Origin: Sphingopyxis terrae subsp. terrae NBRC 15098
GTDB lineage: Bacteria > Pseudomonadota > Alphaproteobacteria > Sphingomonadales > Sphingomonadaceae
DNA length: 64,000 nucleotides
Direction of reading: 5' to 3'
Assembly: GCF_001598815.1 (NCBI RefSeq)
Contig: NZ_BCZQ01000003.1
Coordinates: 62,001-126,000, forward strand
Both the position numbers and the translations under genes were made by a program. The notes beneath the pieces were generated by a model. That model made no database searches and was not told where the DNA came from. It worked only from the letters and a program-made list of their open reading frames with translations. Position 1 is the first letter of the stretch. Each line of letters opens with the position of its first letter. Of the stretch, positions 26,898-35,786 are shown in pieces.

Positions 26898-27386
26898 CTA
26901 GGCGCGCTCGTGCTCGCTCGACGGTTCTTCCTCGGCCGCCTTGGCCTTTTCCTTCGGCTTTTCCTTTTCGAAGATGGCGAGCAATTCCTTCTTCTTCGCC
27001 TCCGAAAGATCCTTCTCGGCCTCGGGGAACATCTCTTCCTCTTCCTCGTCGATATGATGAAGATAGCGGTCCTTCATCGTGCGAAAGCGGGTGAGCCAGC
27101 CGGTCGAGGCAAAATCCATTTCGTAAAGCTCGGTCAGGAAATCCTCGATCTCCTTATGCTCCGACACGCTGTGCTGTGCATCGTCACGCAGTTCGGGCTT
27201 GGCGAGCATCGTCGCATAGAGCGACATTTCCTCGGACGCGGCGTGCGCGGTCACTTCGACGCGGAACGCCTCGAACAAGGTGCGGCGCTCGTCGCTGTCG
27301 CCGTGGGTCTCGTCGATGCGCGCCAGCAGGTCGCGGTGGCGGTCGTGGTCGGCCTTCAGCCGCGCGAAAATCTTCGTCTCAGCCAT
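26898..27386 (-). CDS. Hemerythrin-like HHE domain protein
   Basis: 162 residues. An HHE-type four-helix protein with putative diiron ligands: His in KADHDRHRD, HAASEE, HKEIEDFL and HHIDEEEEEMFPEAE. The tail (about 125-162) is rich in Lys and Glu. Such proteins bind oxygen or nitric oxide, or act in iron or redox sensing. GGAG precedes the ATG by eight bases. It stands alone between tgt and the GGDEF/EAL gene; the next gene upstream is 64 bp away on the same strand. Confidence 0.9.
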   Translation of the reverse strand: MAETKIFARLKADHDRHRDLLARIDETHGDSDERRTLFEAFRVEVTAHAASEEMSLYATMLAKPELRDDAQHSVSEHKEIEDFLTELYEMDFASTGWLTRFRTMKDRYLHHIDEEEEEMFPEAEKDLSEAKKKELLAIFEKEKPKEKAKAAEEEPSSEHERA

Positions 27387-27450
27387 GATGGTCTCCGTTC
27401 CGTGAATGGGATCGGAGGTAGAACGACCGACGCGCGGCGCGGTTCCCGGT

Positions 27451-29634
27451 TCAGGCGGCCTTCCAGTCGCTCGAGGTGCTGAACGCCGGCAGGACGAGCG
27501 TATTCGCCGCCTGCTGGCTCGCCGCCGCGATCAGATAGGGGGAGACGCGGTGGCGGGTACAAAGCCCGCCGTTGCCGTCGCTGACCATCGATTGTTCGAA
27601 TTCGATGCCCTGCTGATGATTGATCGAGCGCCGAACCGTCGCCGTCGCGAGCTGGCCTTCGCCGAAGTCGATCACGAATTGCGTCCCGACCGGTACGTCG
27701 AGAATCCCTTCGATGAAGGCGCCGGTGCGCGACAGGTTGCGGATCACCACCGCGTAGCGATGATTGTCGTGAATCGCATGCACCTTGCGGAACATCTGGA
27801 AGCGGTCGTTGCGCTGGCGCGCCGGGCCCGACGGCTTGATCGTCCACGCGCCGCGCTCGGTCTGCTCCACCAGTTCGGCGTTGGCGACCGGCTTGCTGTA
27901 GACATAACCCTGGACATGGCTGACGTTGAGTTTGCGGATCAGGTCGAGCTGATCGAGCGATTCGATGCCTTCCGCGGTCGTTTCCATGTCGAGCGCTTCG
28001 GCGAGCGCGACGATCGCCGCGATGATCGCCGCATTGCGCGACCCCTTCACGGTCGCACCGCGCACGAAGCTCTGGTCGATCTTGATCTTGTCGAACGGCG
28101 CCGATTGCAGATAGCCGAGCGACGAATAGCCAGTGCCGAAATCGTCGAGCGCCAGCCGCACGCCAAGCGCCTTCAGCGCCGTGAACATCCGCGCCGTCTC
28201 GCTGGAATCGGCCAGGAAGACGCTTTCGGTGATTTCAAGTTCGAGGCGGTCGGCGGGCAGCCCGGCGTTGGACAGCGCGCTGGTGATGATCTTGGGCAGG
28301 TCGCCGTTGGCGAACTGGATCGCCGACACATTGACCGCGACGCGCAGGTCGCCCGGCCAGCGCGCGGCATCCTCGCACGCCTTGCGCAGCACCCATTCGC
28401 CGAGCGGCCAGATCAGATTGGCCTCCTCGGCGATCGGGATGAACAGCGCGGGCGAGATCGGGCCGCGGTCGGGATGGTTCCAGCGCAGCAGCGCCTCGAC
28501 GCCCGTCACCATATTGCTCTTGGCGTTGACGACCGGTTGATAGGTCAATTCCATCTGCCCGCGCGCCAGCGCGTCGCGCAGGTCTTCCTCCAGCGCGCGG
28601 CGATCCTCGGCCGATTGATGCAGGTCGCTCGAATAGAAGCGGAACCGGCCGCGCCCGTTGCCCTTTGCGGCATAAAGCGCAAGGTCGGCGTTGCGCACCA
28701 GATCCTCGCTCGACTGTCCATCGAAGGGCGCGATCGCGACCCCGACCGACGCGCCGATGATGCAGCGGCTGCCTTCGACCGAATAGGGCTGCGACAGGCT
28801 GCCGATAATGTCGGCGGCCATATCGCCGAGGCGCCCGCGATCCTCGATATCGGGCAGGATGATCTGGAATTCGTCGCCGCCCAGACGGCTCACCATCTCC
28901 TTGTCGCCGACGATCTTGAGCAAACGCTCGGCAACCTGCTTGAGCAGCGCATCGCCTGCCGGGTGGCCGAGCGTGTCGTTGACCTGCTTGAAGCGGTCGA
29001 GGTCGAGCAGCATGATCGCGCAGCTCCGCTGCTGCTGCGAAAAGGCCGCGAGCGTCGTGTCGAGCTTTTTGGAAATGTGGAAACGGTTGGCGAGTCCGGT
29101 CAGCGAATCATAGAGCGCGAGCCGCGAGGCATCCTCGGCCGATCGGCGCTGCGCGGTGATGTCGGTGCCGCTGCCGCGATAGCCGCAGAAATTGCCGCGG
29201 TCGTCATGGTGCGGCCGCCCCGAAATCGCCCACCAGCGATCGTCGCCCTCAAAGGCACTGCGCAGGGGCAGATCGTCGAATTTGGACTGGCGCGTCAGCA
29301 GGAACGGCAGGGTGCGCTGCCGTTCGCCATGGCTTTCGGGCGGCAGGAACAGGTCGGTGAGCGGCGTGCCGAGCAGCTCGCCGCTCGACCGCCCCATCAG
29401 GCGCGCGACGGCATCGGTGATATAGGTCAGCCGGCCCTTGGTATCGGTCGACCAGAACCAGCCGCGGCCGCTTTCCTCGTAATTCTGGAGCAGCAGCAGC
29501 GCTTCGCGGGTGTGCAGATTGGGGATCGCTTCACCGCCCGAACGCGCGGCGCGCGCGCCGAACTTGCCGAGCAGGCCGCGACCACCCGTCGCAGCGCCCC
29601 CATCGACATGTTCCCCGTCCCCGCGAAATGGCAT
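27451..29634 (-). CDS. PAS-GGDEF-EAL-PilZ cyclic-di-GMP protein
   Basis: 727 residues. Domains in order: PAS (about 52-165), GGDEF with an intact GGDEF at 252-256, EAL with EALLRW at 380-385 and DDFGTGYSSLGYL in the loop region, then a C-terminal PilZ (about 615-705) with RNDRFQMFRK and NLSRTGAFIE. It could both make and degrade cyclic di-GMP and bind it through PilZ. The upstream inhibitory RxxD site of the GGDEF domain is absent (GDKE instead). No transmembrane segment is visible, so it is cytoplasmic. The start at 29634 has no clear ribosome site. Confidence 0.93.
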   Translation of the reverse strand: MPFRGDGEHVDGGAATGGRGLLGKFGARAARSGGEAIPNLHTREALLLLQNYEESGRGWFWSTDTKGRLTYITDAVARLMGRSSGELLGTPLTDLFLPPESHGERQRTLPFLLTRQSKFDDLPLRSAFEGDDRWWAISGRPHHDDRGNFCGYRGSGTDITAQRRSAEDASRLALYDSLTGLANRFHISKKLDTTLAAFSQQQRSCAIMLLDLDRFKQVNDTLGHPAGDALLKQVAERLLKIVGDKEMVSRLGGDEFQIILPDIEDRGRLGDMAADIIGSLSQPYSVEGSRCIIGASVGVAIAPFDGQSSEDLVRNADLALYAAKGNGRGRFRFYSSDLHQSAEDRRALEEDLRDALARGQMELTYQPVVNAKSNMVTGVEALLRWNHPDRGPISPALFIPIAEEANLIWPLGEWVLRKACEDAARWPGDLRVAVNVSAIQFANGDLPKIITSALSNAGLPADRLELEITESVFLADSSETARMFTALKALGVRLALDDFGTGYSSLGYLQSAPFDKIKIDQSFVRGATVKGSRNAAIIAAIVALAEALDMETTAEGIESLDQLDLIRKLNVSHVQGYVYSKPVANAELVEQTERGAWTIKPSGPARQRNDRFQMFRKVHAIHDNHRYAVVIRNLSRTGAFIEGILDVPVGTQFVIDFGEGQLATATVRRSINHQQGIEFEQSMVSDGNGGLCTRHRVSPYLIAAASQQAANTLVLPAFSTSSDWKAA

Positions 29635-29855
29635 GATTACAACGACACTCGTGCTGGTCCCAACCCGCGGAGATGTTTGGGCCCAATGCCTTGCGATAAT
29701 GTAAATATCCGCGTCCCCGCCGCCGAATATTGTCCCATTCAGGGAAGGGCCGGGTTCGTATCGTCGGCGCCGTAGCCAGGATTGCCGCCGAGAGGCTCCG
29801 GGTTCCATCCCATCGTCGCCCGCATGCTTCAGCTACTCGCTATTCCCCGCGCTCT

Positions 29856-30356
29856 TCAATCGCCGGTGGCCATCGCATCCGCGCCATTCGCCGCAAGCCG
29901 GGTTCGCTTGTCATAATCGCCCAGGATCGCGCTGGTCAGCCCGAAGTCGGTGAGAGCCAGGATCGTCAGATCTTCGGTTTCCGAAACATTCTTCGATTGA
30001 TGAAACACCCAGCGCGGAACGAAAGCCACTTCGCCGGGCTTCAGGCCGATCGTCGCATTGCCGATGCGAACGTCCGCCTCGCCGCGCATCACGATGAAGA
30101 GCGATTCATGCGCATGTTTGTGCAGTTCGTTGTTACACCCAGGCGCAATACGCACCACACGAGCATCGAATGCCTGAACAGCCGGGAAATCGAGCACGTC
30201 GACCGAAAAATCGATGCCCAGTTTTTCGTTGCGGTTTCGGTATATTTCGCGGTGATTATTTAGGATGTCGGCGTGACATTCGCCGACTTGATCGTCGGCA
30301 ATCAGCGGTCGGCGAGAGTCGATAGTCTCGATCAGTTTCGCAAGCTCTGGGGTCAT
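29856..30356 (-). CDS. Cupin-domain protein
   Basis: 166 residues. A single double-stranded beta-helix domain: first metal motif HKHAHE followed by SLFIVMRGEADVRIG, second motif GEVAFVPRWVFHQSKN, so a metal-binding cupin is likely. The ATG at 30356 has GGGA about nine bases upstream; a longer reading would need a TTG. It lies 64 bp downstream of the diiron-oxygenase-like gene on the same strand and probably shares its transcript. Cupins are often dioxygenases, isomerases or binding proteins; no specific activity can be assigned. Confidence 0.85.
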   Translation of the reverse strand: MTPELAKLIETIDSRRPLIADDQVGECHADILNNHREIYRNRNEKLGIDFSVDVLDFPAVQAFDARVVRIAPGCNNELHKHAHESLFIVMRGEADVRIGNATIGLKPGEVAFVPRWVFHQSKNVSETEDLTILALTDFGLTSAILGDYDKRTRLAANGADAMATGD

Positions 30357-30420
30357 ATTATAGTGTCCCGAATTCAATGGTCACATCTTGCCGAGGCGGC
30401 TTCGGCCGCGCGTCTTCACG

Positions 30421-31182
30421 TCAGGAAACCAGTTTCATTCGCGAGGCGCCGGCGCAGGTCAGGGCGCGTTCGTACATCCAGTCCCAGAAGCTCGACCGCA
30501 GCGACAGCGCCTTGATCATTCCACGGCGCAAGTCGCCTTTTCCGGTCGGCGTAGCCGCAAAATGAAGCGAGATTTCTTCGAGCGCTTCTTGATGATGGTC
30601 GTCGACCGCGGTGTGCAAGGGGAAGAATACGGTATCGCGCGGATTGAGATCGGTTCTGGACAGCGCCTTCACGAACGGGACGTAGATCGTGCTGACGATA
30701 TTCTCAGTGCCAAGGCCGAGAGCGCCCAGCGCTTCCGCCGCCGAACCGTAGGTCAACGTACCGAGAAAGGATTCGCGCCAGCAAACCAGTTCGATGGCTT
30801 CATCGTCGGGCGAATAGGGCGAGGTAATGCCGGTTGCCTCACGGAACCGCCGGAACAGCTGCGGATGCGGCACACCTTCGATCCATTCCCTCTCGACGCC
30901 AACGGCGGCGAGTTCGGCATATTCTTCCTCGCCATATACGCCCGATTCCTCGGTCAGATTCTCCAAAAGACTGCCCCGATGCGCCGGGATTTCCAGCTTC
31001 GATATCACGGTGGTCAGGTAGCGGGGAAAATGAAGCGAATAGCCATAATAATGGTCGGCAAAATCCGCCAAGGCCCATTGCGTATCGGGCAAATCCCCAT
31101 CCGACAAAGCGCGGAGATAGGGATGATGGACCGCCCGGTGATTCAGCGACTCTTCGACAAGATCATTAATAAAAACGGACAC
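30421..31182 (-). CDS. Heme-oxygenase-like diiron oxidase/oxygenase (HDO)
   Basis: 253 residues, all-helical. A TenA/PqqC-like fold of the iron-containing redox enzyme type. Candidate diiron ligands follow the SznF/CADD pattern: Glu74 or Glu79 in ENLTEES, His106 in HPQLF, Glu160, and H190-x3-D194-x2-H197 in FFPLHTAVDDHH; the 30-residue distance from Glu160 to His190 equals that reported for SznF. Known members cut or oxidise fatty acids, amino acids and nitrogenous metabolites. The start is a GTG at 31182 with AGGAGG six bases upstream. A cupin gene follows. Confidence 0.85.
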   Translation of the reverse strand: MSVFINDLVEESLNHRAVHHPYLRALSDGDLPDTQWALADFADHYYGYSLHFPRYLTTVISKLEIPAHRGSLLENLTEESGVYGEEEYAELAAVGVEREWIEGVPHPQLFRRFREATGITSPYSPDDEAIELVCWRESFLGTLTYGSAAEALGALGLGTENIVSTIYVPFVKALSRTDLNPRDTVFFPLHTAVDDHHQEALEEISLHFAATPTGKGDLRRGMIKALSLRSSFWDWMYERALTCAGASRMKLVS

Positions 31183-31333
31183 ACATCCTCCTGGCCGATG
31201 ATTTTATTTTATGATGGCTCCGATAACCCCATCCACAACGACGGGTCGGGTGTGTCGCTATAACTATGTCATTGAGTTGATTGTATGAGATCGAGGCACT
31301 GGTGCATTTTCCGGATCGTCCGGGCCACCGCCT

Positions 31334-31357
31334 CTCTCCGTCAGACGTGACGGAGAG
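31334..31357. repeat. Perfect hairpin in the HDO-queA gap
   Basis: Ten-base arms CTCTCCGTCA and TGACGGAGAG around GACG. No T-run follows on either strand. It may be a 5' leader structure of the HDO gene, part of an operator, or a remnant of a mobile repeat. Confidence 0.5.
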
Positions 31358-31402
31358 CATCCGTAGCTGCCCGCCCGCCGATGATCGGCTGCGTTATCGT
31401 GA

Positions 31403-31427
31403 GGGAAAAGCCCGGTGGGAACCGGGG
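31403..31427 (-). terminator. queA terminator
   Basis: On the minus strand CCCGGT pairs with ACCGGG around TCCC and is followed by CTTTTCCC, 17 bp beyond the queA stop. A modest rho-independent terminator that separates queA from the HDO gene. Confidence 0.6.
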
Positions 31428-31442
31428 AAAGAGGCCTTCGCC

Positions 31443-32474
31443 TTATCGTCCGGGCAGCAACAGGCTCGAATCGCCATAGCTGTAGAAACGATATTCCCCG
31501 GCGATCGCATGCGCATAGGCCGCCTGCATCGTCTCCAATCCCATCAGCGCGCTGACCAGCATAAACAAGGTCGATCGCGGCAGGTGGAAGTTGGTCATCA
31601 GCCCGTCGATGGCGCGGAAGCGGTAGCCGGGGGTGATGAAGATCGCCGTATCGCCTTCGAAGGGCCGGATCACGCCGTCCTCGCCCGCCGCGCTTTCGAG
31701 CAGGCGCAGGCTGGTGGTGCCGACCGCTATGACCCGGTTGCCGCGGGCGCGCACCGCGTTGAGCCGGTCGGCAGTCGCGGCATCGATCACGCCCCATTCG
31801 GCGTGCATGACATGATCTTCGGTATCGTCGGCCTTGACCGGCAAAAAGGTGCCCGCGCCGACGTGCAGCGTCAGCGTCTCGCTCTCGATCCCCGCCGCAC
31901 CGAGCGCCGCGAGCAGATCGGGCGTGAAGTGCAAGGCCGCGGTCGGCGCAGCGACGGCGCCGTCCTTTTGCGCGAACATCGTCTGATAATCGCTGCGGTC
32001 GGCATCGTCCGTGGCGCGCTTGCCCGCGATATAGGGCGGCAGCGGCATCGTGCCCGCGCGTTCGAGCAGCAGCTCGACCGGCTCTTCGCCCGGGAAGAAG
32101 AGGATAAAGCTGCCGTCGGCCAGCCGGTCCTCGGCGAGTGCGCTGACGCCTGCGCCGAAATCGACCGTCTCGCCGATGCGCAGCCGCTTGGCGTTGCGCA
32201 CGAACGCCTGCCAGCGGCGCAGGTCGATCCGCTTGTGGAGCGTGGCGCCGATGCGCGCATCGCCCCGTCGCCCTTCGAGCTGGGCGGGGATGACGCGCGT
32301 ATCGTTGAAGACCAGACAGTCGCCCGGCCGCAGCCATTGCGGCAGGTCGCGCACCCCGGCATCGGTCATCGCGCCGCCTGCCACGACAAGCATCCGCGCC
32401 GCATCGCGCGGGCGCGCCGGACGGAGCGCAATGCGCTCGGGCGGCAGATCGAAATCGAAGGCGTCGACGCGCAT
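31443..32474 (-). CDS. queA: S-adenosylmethionine:tRNA ribosyltransferase-isomerase
   Basis: 343 residues. Transfers and isomerises the ribosyl group of SAM onto preQ1 in tRNA to give epoxyqueuosine. Family features include [17 protein letters not shown] at the N-terminus, [16 protein letters not shown], the [11 protein letters not shown] motif near 225-235 and [16 protein letters not shown] near the end. It follows the secreted cyclophilin by 25 bp and is followed by a terminator. tgt, the previous enzyme of the pathway, is downstream beyond a block of other genes. Confidence 0.96.
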   Translation of the reverse strand: MRVDAFDFDLPPERIALRPARPRDAARMLVVAGGAMTDAGVRDLPQWLRPGDCLVFNDTRVIPAQLEGRRGDARIGATLHKRIDLRRWQAFVRNAKRLRIGETVDFGAGVSALAEDRLADGSFILFFPGEEPVELLLERAGTMPLPPYIAGKRATDDADRSDYQTMFAQKDGAVAAPTAALHFTPDLLAALGAAGIESETLTLHVGAGTFLPVKADDTEDHVMHAEWGVIDAATADRLNAVRARGNRVIAVGTTSLRLLESAAGEDGVIRPFEGDTAIFITPGYRFRAIDGLMTNFHLPRSTLFMLVSALMGLETMQAAYAHAIAGEYRFYSYGDSSLLLPGR

Positions 32475-32499
32475 TATCGGGATCGCGCGTGCGGCAAGA

Positions 32500-33246
32500 T
32501 CAGCGCTGGATCGGCGCGTTGAGCTGATCGGCCGTGATGTCCGTGGCGGGCTTTGCCGGCTGATCCTCGGTCAGCATCGATGCCGGCGGCATCGGCTTGT
32601 TGTCGGCGGCCACCGACACTTGGACCATGCGGGACATCACCGCCGGCGGCTCGCCCTTGTGCACGGCATCGACAAATTGCATGCCTGACACGACGCGGCC
32701 GAAGGCGGTGTAATTATGGTCGAGGCTGAAGCGCGGCTGCAGCATGATGAAGAACTGGCTGTTCGCGCTGTCGGGGCTCTGCGCACGCGCCATCGACACG
32801 GTACCGCGCAGATGCGGCGTATCGTTGAATTCGGCCTTGAGGTCGGGAAGCTCCGATCCACCCTGCCCGGTTGCGGTCGGATCGCCCGTCTGCGCCATGA
32901 AGCCGTCGATCACGCGGTGAAACTTCACCCCGTCGTAAAAGCCGGCCCGTGCAAGCTGCTTGACGCGTTCGACATGATGGGGCGCGACATCGGGATAAAG
33001 CTGCACCACGACGCGGCCGCCCGTCGAAAGGTCGAGGTTGAGCATATATTCGGGATTGCCCAGATACTGCTCGGGCTTGATCGTCGGCGCGGCTTCGGTC
33101 GCGGTATCGGTTGCCGGCGCCGCTTCGGTTGCGGGTGCGGCGGCCGCCACGGGGTCCGTCGTCGCAGGGGCCTCCTGCGCCATGGCGGGAAGCGCGAGCC
33201 CGAACGCAAGCGCCGTCAGGACCATGGGTCGGATAATCATCTTCAT
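32500..33246 (-). CDS. Secreted cyclophilin-type peptidylprolyl isomerase
   Basis: 248 residues. A signal peptide ends near LALPAMAQ, then an Ala/Thr/Pro-rich linker (about 25-58), then a cyclophilin domain ([45 protein letters not shown]). Active-site residues of cyclophilins (FHRV, MAQTGD, FFI) are all present. It should assist folding of periplasmic and outer-membrane proteins. It is 25 bp before queA, an order kept in several sphingomonads. The C-terminal 30 residues beyond the domain are unremarkable. Confidence 0.93.
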   Translation of the reverse strand: MKMIIRPMVLTALAFGLALPAMAQEAPATTDPVAAAAPATEAAPATDTATEAAPTIKPEQYLGNPEYMLNLDLSTGGRVVVQLYPDVAPHHVERVKQLARAGFYDGVKFHRVIDGFMAQTGDPTATGQGGSELPDLKAEFNDTPHLRGTVSMARAQSPDSANSQFFIMLQPRFSLDHNYTAFGRVVSGMQFVDAVHKGEPPAVMSRMVQVSVAADNKPMPPASMLTEDQPAKPATDITADQLNAPIQR

Positions 33247-33264
33247 GCTGGGTCAGGCCTCTAT

Positions 33265-33294
33265 CAAAAACTGCTTCGCGCCCCGTTGGCGCGA
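33265..33294 (-). terminator. Weak terminator after coaD
   Basis: TCGCGCC and GGCGCGA form a seven-base stem with a five-base loop (33276-33294), followed on the minus strand by AGCAGTTTTTG. It lies in the 98-bp gap between coaD and the cyclophilin gene. Confidence 0.45.
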
Positions 33295-33344
33295 CCTAGC
33301 GGGAAAAAGCTGAACGCTCAATGATCGGATTGCCGGCGACGGGA

Positions 33345-33851
33345 TCAGCCCTCGCCCTGGCGAAGTCCGCGCTCGGATATCCGCGCGACGACGGCATCGC
33401 GAACGGCGGGGGTGACGAATTTGTGGATGTCGCCGCCGAAGATCGCGATTTCCTTGACCAGCCGCGACGCGATCGGCTGCAGGCTGACGTCGGCCATCAA
33501 AAACACGGTTTCCACGCGGTTGTTGAGCTGCTGGTTCATCCCCGCCATCTGATATTCATATTCGAAATCGGCGACGGCGCGCAGCCCGCGGACGATCACC
33601 GTCGCCCCCTCGCGCTCGGCAAAGTCCATCAGCAGCGAATTGAAGCCGACGACGCGAATGTCGCCGTCGATCCCCTCTACCTCGCGGCGGACCATCGCCA
33701 GCCGTTCCTCGTCGTCGAACATCGGCGATTTGGTGATATTGGTCGTCACCCCGATCACCAGCCGATCGACCAGCTTCGCGCCGCGGCGGATGATGTCCAT
33801 ATGGCCGAGCGTGATCGGATCGAAGGTTCCGGGATAAACCCCAATGCGCAT
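33345..33851 (-). CDS. coaD: Phosphopantetheine adenylyltransferase
   Basis: 168 residues. Couples ATP to 4'-phosphopantetheine to give dephospho-CoA, a late step of coenzyme A synthesis. The nucleotidyltransferase signature YPGTFDPITLGHMDII is at residues 6-21. RGLRAVADFEYEYQM follows at 88-102, and the ISSR-like site near 125-132 (PIASRLVKEI) is present. Its ATG overlaps the ispA stop (ATGA), so the two are translationally coupled. Confidence 0.96.
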   Translation of the reverse strand: MRIGVYPGTFDPITLGHMDIIRRGAKLVDRLVIGVTTNITKSPMFDDEERLAMVRREVEGIDGDIRVVGFNSLLMDFAEREGATVIVRGLRAVADFEYEYQMAGMNQQLNNRVETVFLMADVSLQPIASRLVKEIAIFGGDIHKFVTPAVRDAVVARISERGLRQGEG

Positions 33852-34750
33852 CAACGGTCCCTTTCCACCACAAAGCGCGCGATCGCGCGCAGCAGCGCCG
33901 CCTCTTCGCCGAAACCGGCCAGATGCGCAATCGCCTGATCGACGAGCAGCCCGGCCTGTTCGCGCGCGCGGTCGATCCCCATCAGCGTGACGAAGGTCGC
34001 CTTGCCCGCATCCGCGTCCTTGTGCAGCGCCTTGCCGGCCAGCGCCTCGTCGCCCTCGACGTCCATGATGTCGTCGGCGATCTGGAACGCGAGGCCGATG
34101 TCGCGTGCATAGCCGCGCAGCGGTCGCCGCCCTTCGGCCGGAATACGCGCGAGGATAGCCCCCGCCTCGACCGAAAAGCCGATGAGGGCGCCGGTTTTGA
34201 GCTGTTGCAGCCGTGTCACCGTCGGCAGGTCGAAATTCGACGTTTCGGCCATCAGGTCCATCATCTGCCCGCCCGCCATGCCTGCCGGTCCGGCGGCGAG
34301 TGCGAGTTCGCGAACCAGCTCGCTGCGCACGAAAGGGTCGGCATGCGTTGCCGGATCGATCAGCCATTCGAAGGCGAGCGCATGCAGCGAATCGCCCGCC
34401 AGCACCGCGGTCGCATCGTCGAACGCCTTGTGCACGGTCGGCTTGCCGCGCCGCAGATCGTCATCGTCCATGCACGGCAGGTCATCGTGGATCAGCGAAT
34501 AGACATGCATTGCCTCGACCGCGGCGCCGACGCGCAGGCTGAGCTGACGGTCGACATGGAACAGGTCCGCCGCCGCGCAGACCAGCAGCGGGCGCAGCCG
34601 CTTGCCGCCGCCGATCGCAGCATGGCGCATCGCTTCATAAAGGCGCGCGCGCGGGTCTTGCGGGACCGCCAGCAGGCGATCGAACAGCGCGTCGATGCCC
34701 GCCGCCACATCGACGAGCGCATTGCGGAGAAGATCGGAAGAATTCTGCAT
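33851..34750 (-). CDS. ispA: Polyprenyl (farnesyl) diphosphate synthase
   Basis: 299 residues. Short-chain trans-prenyl transferase that makes farnesyl or geranyl diphosphate for quinones, carotenoids and hopanoids. The two aspartate-rich motifs are DDLPCMDDDD and DDIMD. GGGKRLRPLL and the GKATFVTLMG region are also typical. The ATG at 34750 has GAGGGG upstream; a GTG at 34771 would lengthen the protein. It follows xseB by 27 bp and overlaps coaD. xseB-ispA order is standard in proteobacteria. Confidence 0.95.
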   Translation of the reverse strand: MQNSSDLLRNALVDVAAGIDALFDRLLAVPQDPRARLYEAMRHAAIGGGKRLRPLLVCAAADLFHVDRQLSLRVGAAVEAMHVYSLIHDDLPCMDDDDLRRGKPTVHKAFDDATAVLAGDSLHALAFEWLIDPATHADPFVRSELVRELALAAGPAGMAGGQMMDLMAETSNFDLPTVTRLQQLKTGALIGFSVEAGAILARIPAEGRRPLRGYARDIGLAFQIADDIMDVEGDEALAGKALHKDADAGKATFVTLMGIDRAREQAGLLVDQAIAHLAGFGEEAALLRAIARFVVERDR

Positions 34751-34777
34751 CGCCCCCTCGGCCAGTGCCACCGCGCC

Positions 34778-35041
34778 TCAGCCTTCGCCGAAGGGCTTGG
34801 TTCCGGCGGGCTGTCCATCGGCGCCGAGCCCGACCTGCTCGATGCGCGCCTGCGCCGCGGCAAGCCGCGCTTCGCAGTGCGCACGCAGGGCATGGCCGCG
34901 TTCGTACAGCACTACCGATTCCTCCAGGCTGACATCGCCGCTTTCGAGGCGGCGGACGATGGTTTCGAGTTCGCCCATCGCGGCTTCGAAGGACAGCGCC
35001 GCAATATCGGCGGCGGCGGCGGTATCGGGGGTATCCGTCAT
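34778..35041 (-). CDS. xseB: Exodeoxyribonuclease VII small subunit
   Basis: 87 residues. The small subunit of the exonuclease that degrades single-stranded DNA. Family stretch FEAAMGELETIVRRLESGDV and SLEESVVLYERGHALRAHCEARL match closely, within a helical hairpin. It is the first gene of the xseB-ispA-coaD cluster. xseA is not in the window. Confidence 0.92.
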   Translation of the reverse strand: MTDTPDTAAAADIAALSFEAAMGELETIVRRLESGDVSLEESVVLYERGHALRAHCEARLAAAQARIEQVGLGADGQPAGTKPFGEG

Positions 35042-35114
35042 CCCCCAGCTTTGGCCCGCGAAGGGCGCTGCGGTCAAGCTTGACGTCGCCCTTTTCGTCG
35101 ATAGCATCGCCACC

Positions 35115-35786
35115 ATGTTCGTCGGCCATTTCGCCCCGGCGCTCGTCGCCGCCACCCGGCCCAGGGCCCCGGGGCTCGGAACGCTGTTCGTCGCGGCGCA
35201 ACTCGTCGATATCGGCTTCGCCGCGCTGCTGATCCCGGGGGTCGAGGCGATGCGCGTCGTTCCCGGCATCACCGCGATGAACCCGATGGACCTCTATCAC
35301 ATGCCCTACACGCACAGCCTGCTCGGCGCGCTGCTGTGGGGTGCGGCGTTCGGCGCGCTGGTCGGGGCGATTACCCGGCGGCGGGAGGCGGCGTTGCTGA
35401 CGGCACTGGTCGTCGTTTCCCATTGGTTCGTCGACCTGATCGTCCATATCCCCGACCTCACCTTCTATGGCGCGCCGCCGAAATTCGGGTTCGGGCTGTG
35501 GAATTACCCGCTCGCCGAAATGCCGCTCGAGATCGGACTGACCGCCGCAGCGATGATCTATTATGCACGCCGGACCAGCGCGCCGACCGGCAACCGGCGA
35601 TTGTGGATCCTCGGCGGCTTGCTCGCGGCGGTCCAGGCGGTCGACTGGTTCGGCGCCAAGGCGCCCGACTATTCGATCGAAATCCCGCTGACGATGCTCG
35701 CCGCCTATATCGTCCTTGCGCTCGTTGCGGCGTGGGCGGGCGCGAACCGCGCTGTCGTGATGGCACAGGAGGAGGCCTCGACATGA
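35115..35786 (+). CDS. Integral membrane protein, possible metal-dependent hydrolase
   Basis: 223 residues with about six hydrophobic segments (starting near 20, 65, 95, 125, 155, 195). Histidines cluster in the membrane border regions (MFVGHFAP, LYHMPYTHSLL, SHWFVDLIVHIPD), resembling the DUF457/YdjM type of membrane-bound metal-dependent hydrolases. The start at 35115 is the first ATG that gives this topology; upstream codons in frame overlap the opposite-strand xseB. A four-base overlap joins it to the DUF2177 gene. Function is not established. Confidence 0.75.
   Translation: MFVGHFAPALVAATRPRAPGLGTLFVAAQLVDIGFAALLIPGVEAMRVVPGITAMNPMDLYHMPYTHSLLGALLWGAAFGALVGAITRRREAALLTALVVVSHWFVDLIVHIPDLTFYGAPPKFGFGLWNYPLAEMPLEIGLTAAAMIYYARRTSAPTGNRRLWILGGLLAAVQAVDWFGAKAPDYSIEIPLTMLAAYIVLALVAAWAGANRAVVMAQEEAST

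Noticed and set aside
30421-31182. Calling the HDO gene TenA (thiaminase II)
   Set aside because: The fold type is alike, but the carboxylate and histidine ligands match diiron HDO proteins, and no thiamine genes are near.
31381-31442. A possible cobalamin-type riboswitch near queA
   Set aside because: The sequence resembles the queA terminator plus GC-rich stem; no B12-box or correct layout was seen.
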